A DNA stretch of 64,000 nt from Viridibacillus sp050279675 (GCF_050279675.1 NZ_JBNNUK010000001.1:620001-684000); one strand, 5' to 3'. Shown: positions 54,387-62,024, counted from the stretch's first letter. Numbers and translations: made by a program. Notes: generated by a model from the letters alone, not told the origin.

Positions 54387-55001
54387 TTTGGCTGAATTTT
54401 GCCCCCGTAAAGATTTTAAGGGTAGTCGCCAATGTTTCATGTATGATAATACACGAAGAGCGGTCATACTAACGAATAACATATATAACCATAAATCATG
54501 TTTAAAGATACCTAGGCCAACAATTATACCGGCAAGTGCTGCCCAAACAGCATATACTTCCTTGCGTAATACAAGCGGCTTACGACCGGCAAGTACATCG
54601 CGGATAATTCCGCCACCAGAACCAGTTAATACTGCAGCTACAATCGCAGCGCTAACAGGTAAATTTAAGTTAACAGCAAAAAGTGCTCCTTGAATCGCAA
54701 ATGCTGATAAGCCAATAGCATCAAAGAAATTGCCCCATTTATGCCAATGTTTCAATAACTTTTGAGGGAAGATAAAAACAATAGTAATAGATATAAGTGC
54801 AATTTGAAACATTGTTTCTTGCTCCCAAAGAGCAGTGATCGGTACACCAATTAGTGTATTTCGAATGGCTCCACCACCAAATGCAGTCACGATCCCTAGT
54901 AAATAAACACCAAACAAATCATATTCTTCTTCCATCGCCACAATTGCTCCAGATATAGCAAAGGCAATTGTACCAACTATATTAAATACATCCCACGCCA
55001 T
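54384..55001 (-). CDS. trimeric intracellular cation (TRIC) channel family protein, UPF0126
   Basis: A 205-residue integral membrane protein with seven hydrophobic segments in two repeats, each with the family GGG-x2-R motif: GGGAIRNTLIG and GGGIIRDVLAG. Solved bacterial relatives are trimeric potassium-permeable channels. B. subtilis YvgT is of this family. It is the only clear host gene on the minus strand here. The ribosome site TGAGGA lies before the ATG. The physiological ion is not known. Confidence 0.88.
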   Translation of the reverse strand: MAWDVFNIVGTIAFAISGAIVAMEEEYDLFGVYLLGIVTAFGGGAIRNTLIGVPITALWEQETMFQIALISITIVFIFPQKLLKHWHKWGNFFDAIGLSAFAIQGALFAVNLNLPVSAAIVAAVLTGSGGGIIRDVLAGRKPLVLRKEVYAVWAALAGIIVGLGIFKHDLWLYMLFVSMTALRVLSYMKHWRLPLKSLRGQNSAK

Positions 55002-55034
55002 AATAGATCCTCAACTTTCTAATAACGTCCTTGA

Positions 55035-55062
55035 ATTGTACCAAAAACAGTGATAATTACAA
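55035..55062 (-). promoter_or_regulatory. sigma-A promoter for the TRIC gene
   Basis: On the minus strand: TTGTAA (55062-55057), 16-base spacer, TACAAT (55040-55035) with a TGn extension. Confidence 0.58.
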
Positions 55063-55080
55063 GGTTTACTGATTGAATGA

Positions 55081-55108
55081 TTGACTCTTTGGTTGTTATT
55101 GGTAAGAT
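55081..55108 (+). promoter_or_regulatory. candidate promoter for ynbB
   Basis: TTGACT (55081-55086) with TAAGAT (55103-55108) at 16 bases; GATAGT at 55106-55111 is an alternative -10. Confidence 0.42.
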
Positions 55109-55142
55109 AGTAATGGAAAAATAAAAAGGGAGCCGTAAAAAA

Positions 55143-56393
55143 ATGACGTATTCTACAACATTTAGTAATGAATTATTAATGAAAGCAAAAGAAATTGAAG
55201 CACAAGTTAAACCCTACCATAATCACGTCGATGAAGTGGCTTTCTTCAACCAACAAAAAGTTTTATCGGCTTTTCGTAATCATCAAGTTAGTGATTTTCA
55301 TCTGCATCCATCAAATGGCTATGGCTATGATGATGAAGGACGCGACAATCTAGAACGCGTTTATGCTGAAGTGTTCGGTGCAGAAGCTTGTATCGTTCGT
55401 CCACAAATTATTTCTGGCACTCACGCCATTACTTTAAGCCTCTTCGGTGTATTACGTCCGGGAGACGAACTTATGTATATTACAGGGCAACCTTATGACA
55501 CTTTACAATCAATTGTTGATGGTGGTGACAAAGATACAGGTTCATTAAAAGACTTTAATATTAGCTATCAACATATTGACTTAGAGAATGATAAAGATGT
55601 TAACTGGGATGCAGTAACAAAAGCAGTATCTGAAAAAACAAAAGTCATCGCAATTCAACGATCAAAAGGCTACGCATCACGTCCTTCCTTCACAGTAGAA
55701 CAAATCGCTGACATGATTAAAAGAGTTCGTGAGATCCGACCATCAGCTATTATATTCGTGGATAACTGCTACGGTGAATTTGTTCAAGAGATTGAACCAA
55801 CAGATGTTGGAGCAGATTTAATGGCTGGCTCTTTAATTAAAAACCCGGGTGGTGGCTTAGCTAAAATAGGTGGATACATTGCTGGACGTGCAGATTTAGT
55901 TGAACAATGTGCATTCCGTATGACTTCGCCGGGAATAGGTGCTGAAGCTGGACCGACTTTAAATGCTTTAGCAGACTTTTATCAAGGTTTCTTCTTAGCC
56001 CCACATGTTGTTGCGCAAGCTTTAAAAGGTGCGATATTCACATCTGCCATGCTTGAATCAATTGGCATGACGACTTCACCACATTATTCGGCATCAAGAA
56101 CTGATTTAATCCAATCCGTCTCATTCAAAACGGCAGATCAAATGATTGCGTTTTGCCAAGCAATTCAAGCGAGTTCGCCAATAAACGCTCATGTTGCACC
56201 TGAACCAGCTTATATGCCTGGTTATGAAGATGATGTCATTATGGCAGCTGGAACATTTATACAAGGTGCAAGCATTGAACTATCAGCTGATGGACCAATT
56301 CGTCCACCATACACTGCTTATATTCAAGGTGGCTTAACTTACGAACATGTAAAGTATGCAGCTTTAAGTGCTGTACAAAAATTGCAAAAATAA
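55143..56393 (+). CDS. ynbB: YnbB family, methionine gamma-lyase-like PLP enzyme
   Basis: A 416-residue fold-type-I PLP protein of the family once named aluminium resistance protein. VRPQIISGTHAITLSLFGVLRPGD binds the cofactor phosphate; IFVDNCYGEFVQ holds the aspartate. AIQRSKGYASRPS has a lysine at residue 175, but the Schiff-base lysine is more likely in GSLIKNPGGGLAKIGGYIAGR. The substrate is unproved. It precedes glnRA, as in B. subtilis (ynbB-glnR-glnA), and AAGGGAGCC is its ribosome site. Confidence 0.9.
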   Translation: MTYSTTFSNELLMKAKEIEAQVKPYHNHVDEVAFFNQQKVLSAFRNHQVSDFHLHPSNGYGYDDEGRDNLERVYAEVFGAEACIVRPQIISGTHAITLSLFGVLRPGDELMYITGQPYDTLQSIVDGGDKDTGSLKDFNISYQHIDLENDKDVNWDAVTKAVSEKTKVIAIQRSKGYASRPSFTVEQIADMIKRVREIRPSAIIFVDNCYGEFVQEIEPTDVGADLMAGSLIKNPGGGLAKIGGYIAGRADLVEQCAFRMTSPGIGAEAGPTLNALADFYQGFFLAPHVVAQALKGAIFTSAMLESIGMTTSPHYSASRTDLIQSVSFKTADQMIAFCQAIQASSPINAHVAPEPAYMPGYEDDVIMAAGTFIQGASIELSADGPIRPPYTAYIQGGLTYEHVKYAALSAVQKLQK

Positions 56394-56406
56394 TTTTCAG
56401 AAAATA
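56392..56406 (+). promoter_or_regulatory. possible CodY box
   Basis: AATTTTCAGAAAATA matches 14 of 15 positions of the CodY consensus (AATTTTCWGAAAATT). It overlaps the ynbB stop codon and lies about 120 bases upstream of the glnR promoter. Confidence 0.4.
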
Positions 56407-56434
56407 ATATAAAAAACAAATAACTAAAACAAGG

Positions 56435-56475
56435 AAAAAGCTTAGCAAACCATATGGCTCTAAGCTTTTTTCTTT
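56435..56475 (+). terminator. intrinsic terminator after ynbB
   Basis: AAAAAGCTTAG/CTAAGCTTTTT (56435-56445 with 56460-56470), 14-base loop, then TTCTTT. Confidence 0.82.
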
Positions 56476-56488
56476 ATATAAGATGTCA

Positions 56489-56505
56489 TGTTAATTTATA
56501 TGACA
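56489..56505 (+). promoter_or_regulatory. GlnR/TnrA box 1
   Basis: TGTTAATTTATATGACA is an exact match to TGTNAN7TNACA, six bases upstream of the -35. Confidence 0.85.
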
Positions 56506-56510
56506 TACAA

Positions 56511-56539
56511 TTGACAGAAAACCTAACATGATGTATTAT
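56511..56539 (+). promoter_or_regulatory. glnRA promoter
   Basis: Perfect TTGACA (56511-56516), 17-base spacer, TATTAT (56534-56539). Confidence 0.85.
56512..56528 (+). promoter_or_regulatory. GlnR/TnrA box 2
   Basis: TGACAGAAAACCTAACA fits TGTNAN7TNACA with one mismatch (TGA for TGT). It covers the -35 and part of the spacer, a position that blocks RNA polymerase. Confidence 0.75.
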
Positions 56540-56567
56540 TTGAATTATAAAGGGGAAGGTGAATGAT

Positions 56568-56951
56568 ATGAGTCGTGAAATACGAAGATCAATGCCATTA
56601 CTTCCAATTAGTATAGTCATGCAATTGACAGACTTAACGGCTCGTCAGATTCGATATTATGAAGAACATAATTTAATCGAACCTGCAAGAACAGAAGGCA
56701 ATCGTCGGATGTTCTCCTTAAATGATGTCGATTCATTGCTTGAAATTAAAGACTTGTTGGAGCAAGGGATTAATATGGCAGGTATCAAAAAAGTATTTGC
56801 TTTAAAAAATGAACCAGCAATAGCGAATTTAGGTAAAAAAGACATTACGGATGCAGATTTACGTCGCATTCTAAGAGAAGAGATGCAACAAGCACAACGT
56901 CTTCAAAAAACATCTATCCGTCAAGGGGATTTATCACGTTTCTTTCAATAA
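56568..56951 (+). CDS. glnR: nitrogen regulator GlnR
   Basis: A MerR-family repressor of glnRA and other nitrogen genes, activated by feedback-inhibited glutamine synthetase. The 127-residue product has the N-terminal winged helix (IVMQLTDLTARQIRYYEEHNLI, EGNRRMFSLNDV), a dimerisation helix and the conserved C-terminal tail RQGDLSRFFQ through which GlnA signals. ATG 56568 follows GGGGAAGGTG; the in-frame GTG 56559 lies within that site. Two GlnR boxes upstream show autoregulation. Confidence 0.96.
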   Translation: MSREIRRSMPLLPISIVMQLTDLTARQIRYYEEHNLIEPARTEGNRRMFSLNDVDSLLEIKDLLEQGINMAGIKKVFALKNEPAIANLGKKDITDADLRRILREEMQQAQRLQKTSIRQGDLSRFFQ

Positions 56952-56996
56952 GAAACTGAGTAAAATATAAAATTTATTACATGGAGAGTGAATCGA

Positions 56997-58331
56997 GTGG
57001 GGAAATTTACAAAAGAAGATATTAAGAAATTAGTAGCTGAAAAAGAAGTAAAGTTTATCCGTTTACAATTTACTGACATTTTAGGGACGATTAAAAATGT
57101 TGAAATTCCTGTAAGTCAATTAGATAAAGCACTAGATAACAAAATGATGTTCGATGGTTCTTCTATTGAAGGTTTCGTTCGTATTGAAGAATCAGATATG
57201 TACTTATATCCTGACCTAAGTACTTTCATGGTATTCCCATGGACTACTGGTAAAGGCACAGTATGTCGCTTCATCTGTGACGTATATAACTCTAATGGTA
57301 CTCCTTTCGCAGGTGACCCACGTAACAATTTACGTCGTATCTTAGCTCGCATGGAAAAAATGGGGTTCACAAGCTTCAACTTAGGACCTGAGCCAGAATT
57401 TTTCTTATTCAAATTGGATGAAAAAGGCGAACCTACTTTAGAATTAAATGACCACGGTGGTTACTTCGACTTAGCACCAACTGACCTTGGTGAAAATTGC
57501 CGTAGAGATATCGTGTTAGAGCTTGAAGAGATGGGCTTTGAAATCGAAGCTTCTCACCATGAAGTTGCTCCAGGACAACATGAAATTGACTTCAAATATG
57601 CTGATGCAATTACTGCGTGTGATAATATCCAAACATTCAAATTGGTTGTTAAAACAATTGCTCGTAAACACGGCTTACATGCGACATTCATGCCAAAACC
57701 AATTTTCGGTTTAAGTGGTTCAGGTATGCACTGTAACGTTTCTCTATTTAATGGCAAACAAAACATGTTCTTTGATGAAAAAGCTGAAATGCAATTATCA
57801 GAAACTGCTATGCAATTTATGGCTGGCGTTTTAAAACATGTTGAAGGTTTTACAGCAGTAACAAACCCTACTGTAAACTCTTACAAACGTTTAGTACCAG
57901 GATACGAAGCACCATGCTATATTGCTTGGTCAGGACAAAACCGTTCACCACTAGTACGTATTCCAGCTTCTCGTGGCTTATCAACTCGTATTGAAGTTCG
58001 CTCAGTTGACCCCGCTGCGAATCCGTACTTAGCTATGGCTGTTATTCTAGAATCAGGGCTTAACGGTATAGAACAACAATTAACACCACCAGCAGCAGTT
58101 GACCGCAACATTTATGTAATGAGTGCAGAAGAACGTGAGGAAGCTGGTATCGGTAACTTACCAGTCAACCTTGATGACGCACTACAAGCATTAGCAAAAG
58201 ATAAAGTAATTCAAGAAGCACTTGGAACTCATATTTATGAAAACTTCCGTGAAGCAAAAGAAATTGAGTTTGACATGTTCCGCACTCAAGTACACCAATG
58301 GGAACGTGACCAATACTTGAAAATGTATTAA
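56997..58331 (+). CDS. glnA: glutamine synthetase, type I-alpha
   Basis: Makes glutamine from glutamate, ammonia and ATP. The 444-residue product is the Gram-positive GSI-alpha form without the adenylylation loop: FDGSSIEGFVRIEESDM (with the Arg62-type feedback residue), GPEPEFFLFK, GENCRRDIVLELEEMGFEIE, HHEVAPGQHEIDF and RIPASRGLSTRIEVRSVDPAANPY. GTG 56997 is chosen because GGAGAG lies eight bases before it and the protein then begins (M)GKFTKEDIKK as in B. subtilis. It is the last intact core gene before the prophage remnant. Confidence 0.97.
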   Translation: MGKFTKEDIKKLVAEKEVKFIRLQFTDILGTIKNVEIPVSQLDKALDNKMMFDGSSIEGFVRIEESDMYLYPDLSTFMVFPWTTGKGTVCRFICDVYNSNGTPFAGDPRNNLRRILARMEKMGFTSFNLGPEPEFFLFKLDEKGEPTLELNDHGGYFDLAPTDLGENCRRDIVLELEEMGFEIEASHHEVAPGQHEIDFKYADAITACDNIQTFKLVVKTIARKHGLHATFMPKPIFGLSGSGMHCNVSLFNGKQNMFFDEKAEMQLSETAMQFMAGVLKHVEGFTAVTNPTVNSYKRLVPGYEAPCYIAWSGQNRSPLVRIPASRGLSTRIEVRSVDPAANPYLAMAVILESGLNGIEQQLTPPAAVDRNIYVMSAEEREEAGIGNLPVNLDDALQALAKDKVIQEALGTHIYENFREAKEIEFDMFRTQVHQWERDQYLKMY

Positions 58332-58336
58332 TAGTT

Positions 58337-58372
58337 AAACCCGTTGAGGCTCTAAGCTTCAACGGGTTTTCT
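58337..58372 (+). terminator. intrinsic terminator after glnA
   Basis: AAACCCGTTGA/TCAACGGGTTT (58337-58347 with 58359-58369), followed by TCTATTT. Confidence 0.85.
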
Positions 58373-58375
58373 ATT

Positions 58376-58434
58376 TACCACGATTCACACTCTCGTGGTA
58401 ACACATTTGGAAAGTTACCACATTTATACCACGA
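58376..58434. repeat. attachment-site-like inverted repeat cluster
   Basis: GTGGTAAC (58395-58402) and GTTACCAC (58414-58421) form a perfect 8-bp inverted repeat around the 11-base centre ACATTTGGAAA. TACCACGA also occurs at 58376-58383 and 58427-58434, with its inverse TCGTGGTA at 58393-58400. Core sites of tyrosine recombinases look like this. It sits right after the glnA terminator and about 1.1 kb from the integrase fragment. The matching right end is not in the window. Confidence 0.5.
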
Positions 58435-58531
58435 AATTTTTACGATTTATTTTAGGTTTTGGATAGAGTTTGATTTAAGGCAATTCTAAAAGTCATGTTT
58501 GACAGTAAATGAAAACAAATCATATTTAGAT

Positions 58532-59284
58532 TTAGTTTGGTAATCCTAAGTTACCTTCTTCTGAAAGCACTAAGAAAATCAAATCAAGAGTAACTCCAAA
58601 AGCATCTCCAATTTTAACAGTTTCCGTACCTAGCTGTAGTTTTTTTAAAGAGTTGCCAGGTACTTTGTCCTTTATAGTTTCTAATTGTTGACTATATATT
58701 TTTATTGCGTTTTTTTCTATTTCTTCATAGTTAGATCCCTCAAGGCATTTGTTATAATAATTCAAACCCTCTATAATTTCGGCATACTTGTTGTCTATCG
58801 ATCCGCGGGGATTGCTTAATATCAATATGTGATGGATAGCGATGTCTCTATTACTATATTTTCTTTTAGTTTCATCCATTTTATTAATATCATTAATAAC
58901 GCCCCCGTTATACCACACGTTATTTTTAGAAGCGCCCTTAACTCCGATTGGTATATCACTATTATTTACAACCCAGCTAGCTTTATGAAATTTAAGCTCA
59001 AATAATGTAGATGGGAAGAAGTTATATATTAAACGTTTGGATGATATACTACCTTCTATAATTGCGATATCATGTCGTTTCTTAAATTTATCATGTACAG
59101 CTGTAAGATAACTGCTCTCAGTATCAAGCTCTGACCTAACATCTTCGCACACCTTTTCGAGTTTAATAGTCAGTAAATCTCGAACAAGATTTTCACCTTT
59201 CTTAAGTAAGAAGAGTCTAGCAAGTTCATTTGACACGAGCGAATTACTTTTTTTTATAACCTCCAAAACTTCTTTCTGAGTCAT
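58532..59284 (-). CDS. hypothetical protein with PD-(D/E)XK-like motif
   Basis: A 250-residue AT-rich gene I do not recognise. The only suggestive pattern is RHDIAII followed 24 residues later by FELKFHKASW, i.e. D72 and E96-x-K98, which fits the catalytic core of PD-(D/E)XK nucleases. The rest is helical and charged, with no membrane segment. ATG 59284 has GTGGAG nine bases upstream; the in-frame GTG 59299 lacks a spaced ribosome site. As cargo next to an attachment-like site it could be a defence or host-interference gene; that is inference. Confidence 0.6.
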   Translation of the reverse strand: MTQKEVLEVIKKSNSLVSNELARLFLLKKGENLVRDLLTIKLEKVCEDVRSELDTESSYLTAVHDKFKKRHDIAIIEGSISSKRLIYNFFPSTLFELKFHKASWVVNNSDIPIGVKGASKNNVWYNGGVINDINKMDETKRKYSNRDIAIHHILILSNPRGSIDNKYAEIIEGLNYYNKCLEGSNYEEIEKNAIKIYSQQLETIKDKVPGNSLKKLQLGTETVKIGDAFGVTLDLIFLVLSEEGNLGLPN

Positions 59285-59423
59285 TCTCAATAACTCCACA
59301 ACCTTCGTTTGATAATTTTATTATAATTATTTGTTATAAGCACTTTTTCAACTAACCTGACCTTATTAATTTAAGTACTTTTCTTCAAAATTTCTACATC
59401 TATTTTAACATAAATATCCAAAT

Positions 59424-59460
59424 TAAAATCACCTCTAAGAAAACTAAAGAGGTGATTTTA
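59424..59460. terminator. terminator beyond the integrase fragment
   Basis: Perfect 13-bp stem (59424-59436 with 59448-59460), 11-base loop. In the minus direction it is followed by a T-rich run, fitting the 3' end of the integrase gene. Confidence 0.65.
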
Positions 59461-59487
59461 TAAGTACTTTCTGCAAAACTACATTTA

Positions 59488-59826
59488 TCATTTCGCTGAT
59501 TTTTTCTGCATGTATTCATCGAATTTCTCAATAGATTTATTTTCCATTTTTCTTGTAACGTGAGAATAGATATCTGATGTAATTTGAATTGATCCATGAC
59601 CTAAGCTTTCCTGGACCTCTTTCATTGGTACTTCAGCTTCTAGCAGCATAACAGCATGGGTGTGTCTGGTAGAATGAATAGGTAATAATTCATGGTCAAT
59701 ATGTTTCATTGCGGACTTGTATGCATTGTATAGTGTGGATTTAGGAAAGGGTGTTCCATCGTCACGACCAAATACAAAATTATTATCTGTGTTATAAAGT
59801 GTACCTATGAGTGTTCTCTTTTCCAT
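59488..59826 (-). pseudogene. int: tyrosine recombinase (phage integrase), C-terminal remnant
   Basis: About 112 codons of an integrase catalytic domain. Visible are HSTRHTHAVMLLEA (the HxxR box), ESLGHGSIQITSDIYSHVT (the GH box and the nucleophilic tyrosine) and FGRDDGTPFPKSTLYNAY before them. The arm-binding and core-binding domains and the first catalytic arginine and lysine are missing. The reading frame runs on to 59880, but upstream of about 59826 it overlaps the ribosome site and start of the opposite-strand gene and no longer looks like integrase. It cannot be an active recombinase. Confidence 0.85.
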
Positions 59827-59843
59827 AACCGAGGTGAAAATTG

Positions 59844-60023
59844 ATGTCCGAAATTGAACAAGCAGTAAATCACATAGCAAACATTGTTGGTACGATTAAA
59901 CGTTTTGGTTATACGGTAGCACTTGAACAACAATTTGAATCACATTTAAACACAATCATGAGCCATACAGGGCTTTGTAAAGATAAGGCGACAGATTATG
60001 CCATTGAAGTTGTTGGAAGGTAA
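59844..60023 (+). CDS. small phage-type hypothetical protein
   Basis: A 59-residue protein, MSEIEQAVNHIANIV at the start and CKDKATDYAIEVVGR at the end, predicted all-helical and soluble. GAGGTG at 59831-59836 fits ATG 59844, so it looks like a real gene. I cannot name it. It begins just where the integrase remnant on the other strand breaks off, so this spot is a deletion or rearrangement junction. Confidence 0.55.
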   Translation: MSEIEQAVNHIANIVGTIKRFGYTVALEQQFESHLNTIMSHTGLCKDKATDYAIEVVGR

Positions 60024-60052
60024 AATATGCAGGGTAAGGGGTGTGTGGCGGG

Positions 60053-60160
60053 ATGAACGTGAAAAGGAACGGAATCATGGTCGACAAGTTAGATAAACTC
60101 AAAAAGGCTCGTAACCAACGTAAAAAGATGAAATTAGGCCATAAACAAAAAATGTCGTGA
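60053..60160 (+). CDS. very small basic phage-type protein
   Basis: A 35-residue frame, strongly basic, including KLDKLKKARNQRKKMKLGH. Start is either ATG 60053 after GGCGGG or ATG 60078 after AAAGGAACGGA. Such lysine-rich miniproteins are common in the early-late region of Bacillus phages. There is no further evidence that it is translated. Confidence 0.38.
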   Translation: MNVKRNGIMVDKLDKLKKARNQRKKMKLGHKQKMS

Positions 60161-60259
60161 GAGTCTGCCAACTCTTACGACTGATTTCAAAGATTAATTT
60201 AGTATACGGGACAAGTTTCAGAAAGATTCATTTTTATAAAAATATTGGGGGGATGGAAA

Positions 60260-60457
60260 TTGAGGTTAAAAGAATTAGAAATTGACTCCCAAAACATCCT
60301 GGAATTAGATATAATAGAGTTACCAAAGTCGTGTGTCATTGTAATTAGTGACGGAAAAGTAAAACTTGCTGAATTACCTCCATTCGCTGAAACGAAGATC
60401 TATACGCATCGAGGAAAAGTGCAACGTGTTAAGTGGGATGAGGGGGAGACTTTTTGA
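60260..60457 (+). CDS. xtrA: XtrA/YqaO family phage protein
   Basis: A 65-residue protein of the XtrA/YqaO family known from PBSX and the skin element. The pattern IELPKSCVIVISDGKVKLAEL, PPFAETKIYTHRGKVQRVKWDEGE is characteristic. TTG 60260 follows the GGGGGGATGG ribosome site; the in-frame TTG 60245 lies upstream of it. In PBSX xtrA directly precedes xpf; here a membrane-protein gene is inserted between them and overlaps the xtrA stop by four bases. Its function is unknown. Confidence 0.82.
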   Translation: MRLKELEIDSQNILELDIIELPKSCVIVISDGKVKLAELPPFAETKIYTHRGKVQRVKWDEGETF

Positions 60458-61131
60458 AAAATAGTATATTCAGTATAGTACTTTTTTTAATATTTACGGC
60501 TATAGGAGTCACATTAGGAATTTGGGATTATAAAGATTATTCTAAGATGTCATTTGATACGGCCACTTTTTTTCTTTGCATTAGTATGCTTTTCTCGATG
60601 TCGAATTTTTCAAGTAACTCTGCCAACAAAAAGCAATTAAAAAATGCTAAACAGAAGAAATTTAAGAGTAAGTACTTATTCACATGGCTAGGTGATGAAC
60701 CTCCATTAGATTATTTGTTTTTTGATATTGTAGGACATACTAGAGTGCATCTAGATTTTAAACAAAATTTAGTTGATTTTAAGTTAATGGTTAGGGAGAA
60801 ATTGGGGGAGGATTTAGAAGATTATTATTTGTTAAGAGATGTTTTAAAACTACGATTAAATAAAAGTTTTCTGCAAATTATCGGCGACTATAGTAAAAGT
60901 ATTTTTCCTGGTATTGTAATAGCTTTTACAACTGCTTATTTTATTCAAAGAGCCAATAATAGCGAAAACACTTTTGATTTATATCGTATTTACATCTATT
61001 TTATTTTATTTGTATTATTTATTATTTTTGTTTTAATAAACATTGGTTTTACTTTTGCAAGAGAAAGAAATAGAGCGGAAATGCTATTATTAGTTTTAGA
61101 GAGAATAATTGAAGAAGACAAAGAAAATTAA
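60454..61131 (+). CDS. unknown four-helix membrane protein (phage cargo)
   Basis: A 225-residue protein I do not recognise. Hydrophobic segments lie at about 4-24, 34-51, 149-165 and 178-200; between helices 2 and 3 is a soluble stretch of about 95 residues (with NAKQKKFKSKYLFTWLGDEP and KLMVREKLGEDLEDYYLLRD), and a charged tail ends the protein. The TTG start overlaps the xtrA stop and has AGGGGGAG upstream, so it is coupled to xtrA. A terminator follows directly. Base composition is very AT-rich. Its place inside a phage regulatory module suggests a lysogenic-conversion or exclusion gene; that is inference. Confidence 0.7.
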   Translation: MKNSIFSIVLFLIFTAIGVTLGIWDYKDYSKMSFDTATFFLCISMLFSMSNFSSNSANKKQLKNAKQKKFKSKYLFTWLGDEPPLDYLFFDIVGHTRVHLDFKQNLVDFKLMVREKLGEDLEDYYLLRDVLKLRLNKSFLQIIGDYSKSIFPGIVIAFTTAYFIQRANNSENTFDLYRIYIYFILFVLFIIFVLINIGFTFARERNRAEMLLLVLERIIEEDKEN

Positions 61132-61148
61132 GTCCCACCAGCAATCTG

Positions 61149-61202
61149 GAGGACAATATTTGATAACGGCAAACACCGTTTCATTTGTTGTCCTCTTTTT
61201 TA
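61149..61202 (+). terminator. branched terminator between the membrane-protein gene and xpf
   Basis: GAGGACAA (61149-61156) pairs with TTGTCCTC (61188-61195); AACGG/CCGTT (61165-61169 with 61176-61180) forms an inner hairpin; a T-run follows. Confidence 0.75.
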
Positions 61203-61226
61203 TTGTCAAAAAAGGAGATGGAGAGA

Positions 61227-61709
61227 ATGAAGAACTGGGCAGATAAATTATTAGTAGAATATAAAGAAGGAAGAAATGCGCTGCACCAAATGAAAGCAAA
61301 TCTACATGAAGATAACTTTGAGGATGAAACACAGATCAACAGCATGATTGAGAGCATGACGTTTGCAATGGATTGGATGGAGACGGGAAGACGACCAGAT
61401 ACATATGGCGGTGTTGATAAGGGATCCATTTATCAGAGACAGTTTTTCGAAAGTATCGATGTGATTCCAGATATTACGGAAGAGCTTTATGATATCGATT
61501 CTAAGCAACTTTACATGACGACTGAAGAGAAAAAAGCACTTGCTAAGATATTTGCAACTTGGAGCCATAAAGAGAGAGTTTGCTACATTGCACATGAAGT
61601 TCAGAAAAAAAGTTTTCAAAAGATTGCTGATGAGCTGAAAGTCAGTAAGGGCGCGGTTCAATCGTATATTAAGAGAGCGAGAAGTAAGGTGAAAGAGCTA
61701 GTTTCATGA
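61227..61709 (+). CDS. xpf: phage sigma-like positive control factor (Xpf type)
   Basis: A 160-residue sigma-70-like protein. The C-terminal region 4 is clear: ALAKIFATWSHKERVCYIAHE, then the helix-turn-helix FQKIADELKVSKGAVQSYIK with a basic recognition helix. The N-terminal half is variable and acidic. In PBSX, Xpf switches on the late operon, and in many Bacillus prophages the gene lies just ahead of the terminase genes. ATG 61227 is nine bases after AAGGAG; ATG 61218 abuts it. It appears intact although the late genes it should serve are broken. Confidence 0.82.
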   Translation: MKNWADKLLVEYKEGRNALHQMKANLHEDNFEDETQINSMIESMTFAMDWMETGRRPDTYGGVDKGSIYQRQFFESIDVIPDITEELYDIDSKQLYMTTEEKKALAKIFATWSHKERVCYIAHEVQKKSFQKIADELKVSKGAVQSYIKRARSKVKELVS

Positions 61710-61716
61710 AATTTCC

Positions 61717-61736
61717 TTGCCTTACGTTGCCTTACG
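61717..61736 (+). repeat. tandem 10-base direct repeat downstream of xpf
   Basis: TTGCCTTACG occurs twice back to back, right after the xpf stop, followed by CATATAT at 61744-61750. One helical turn apart, the two copies could be contacted by one protein on one face of the DNA. Confidence 0.6.
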
Positions 61737-62024
61737 AAGTCTGCATATATGAGAGGAGATAATAGAGGGGTGCATCTGTAAACCACGCCTATCGTTCTTC
61801 CTCTCATTTAACCTTAACCTAAAAGAATGAAAAAACAGACCGACCGACCCAAAAAGATAAATTCCTAAACTTATACTTCGCTAAGATGGAATATATCACA
61901 GGTAACTAAGGTCACTTTGGACTCTGTCCATTTTTAAATTACGTTGATTCAAGCGAATGATACGGACCATATACGATTGTTTAGGGGTTATCAGTATTGT
62001 TCGTTTGAATGAGTGTAATGTGAT
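61737..62024 (+). other. gene-free stretch after xpf
   Basis: No ORF with a ribosome site is seen. It starts with the possible late-promoter region and otherwise looks like untranslated phage DNA, probably where the small-terminase gene once lay. Confidence 0.4.

Noticed and set aside
59400..59597. Minus-strand 65-residue ORF overlapping the integrase
   Set aside because: It is a frame shadow of the integrase 3' end and includes the terminator stem.
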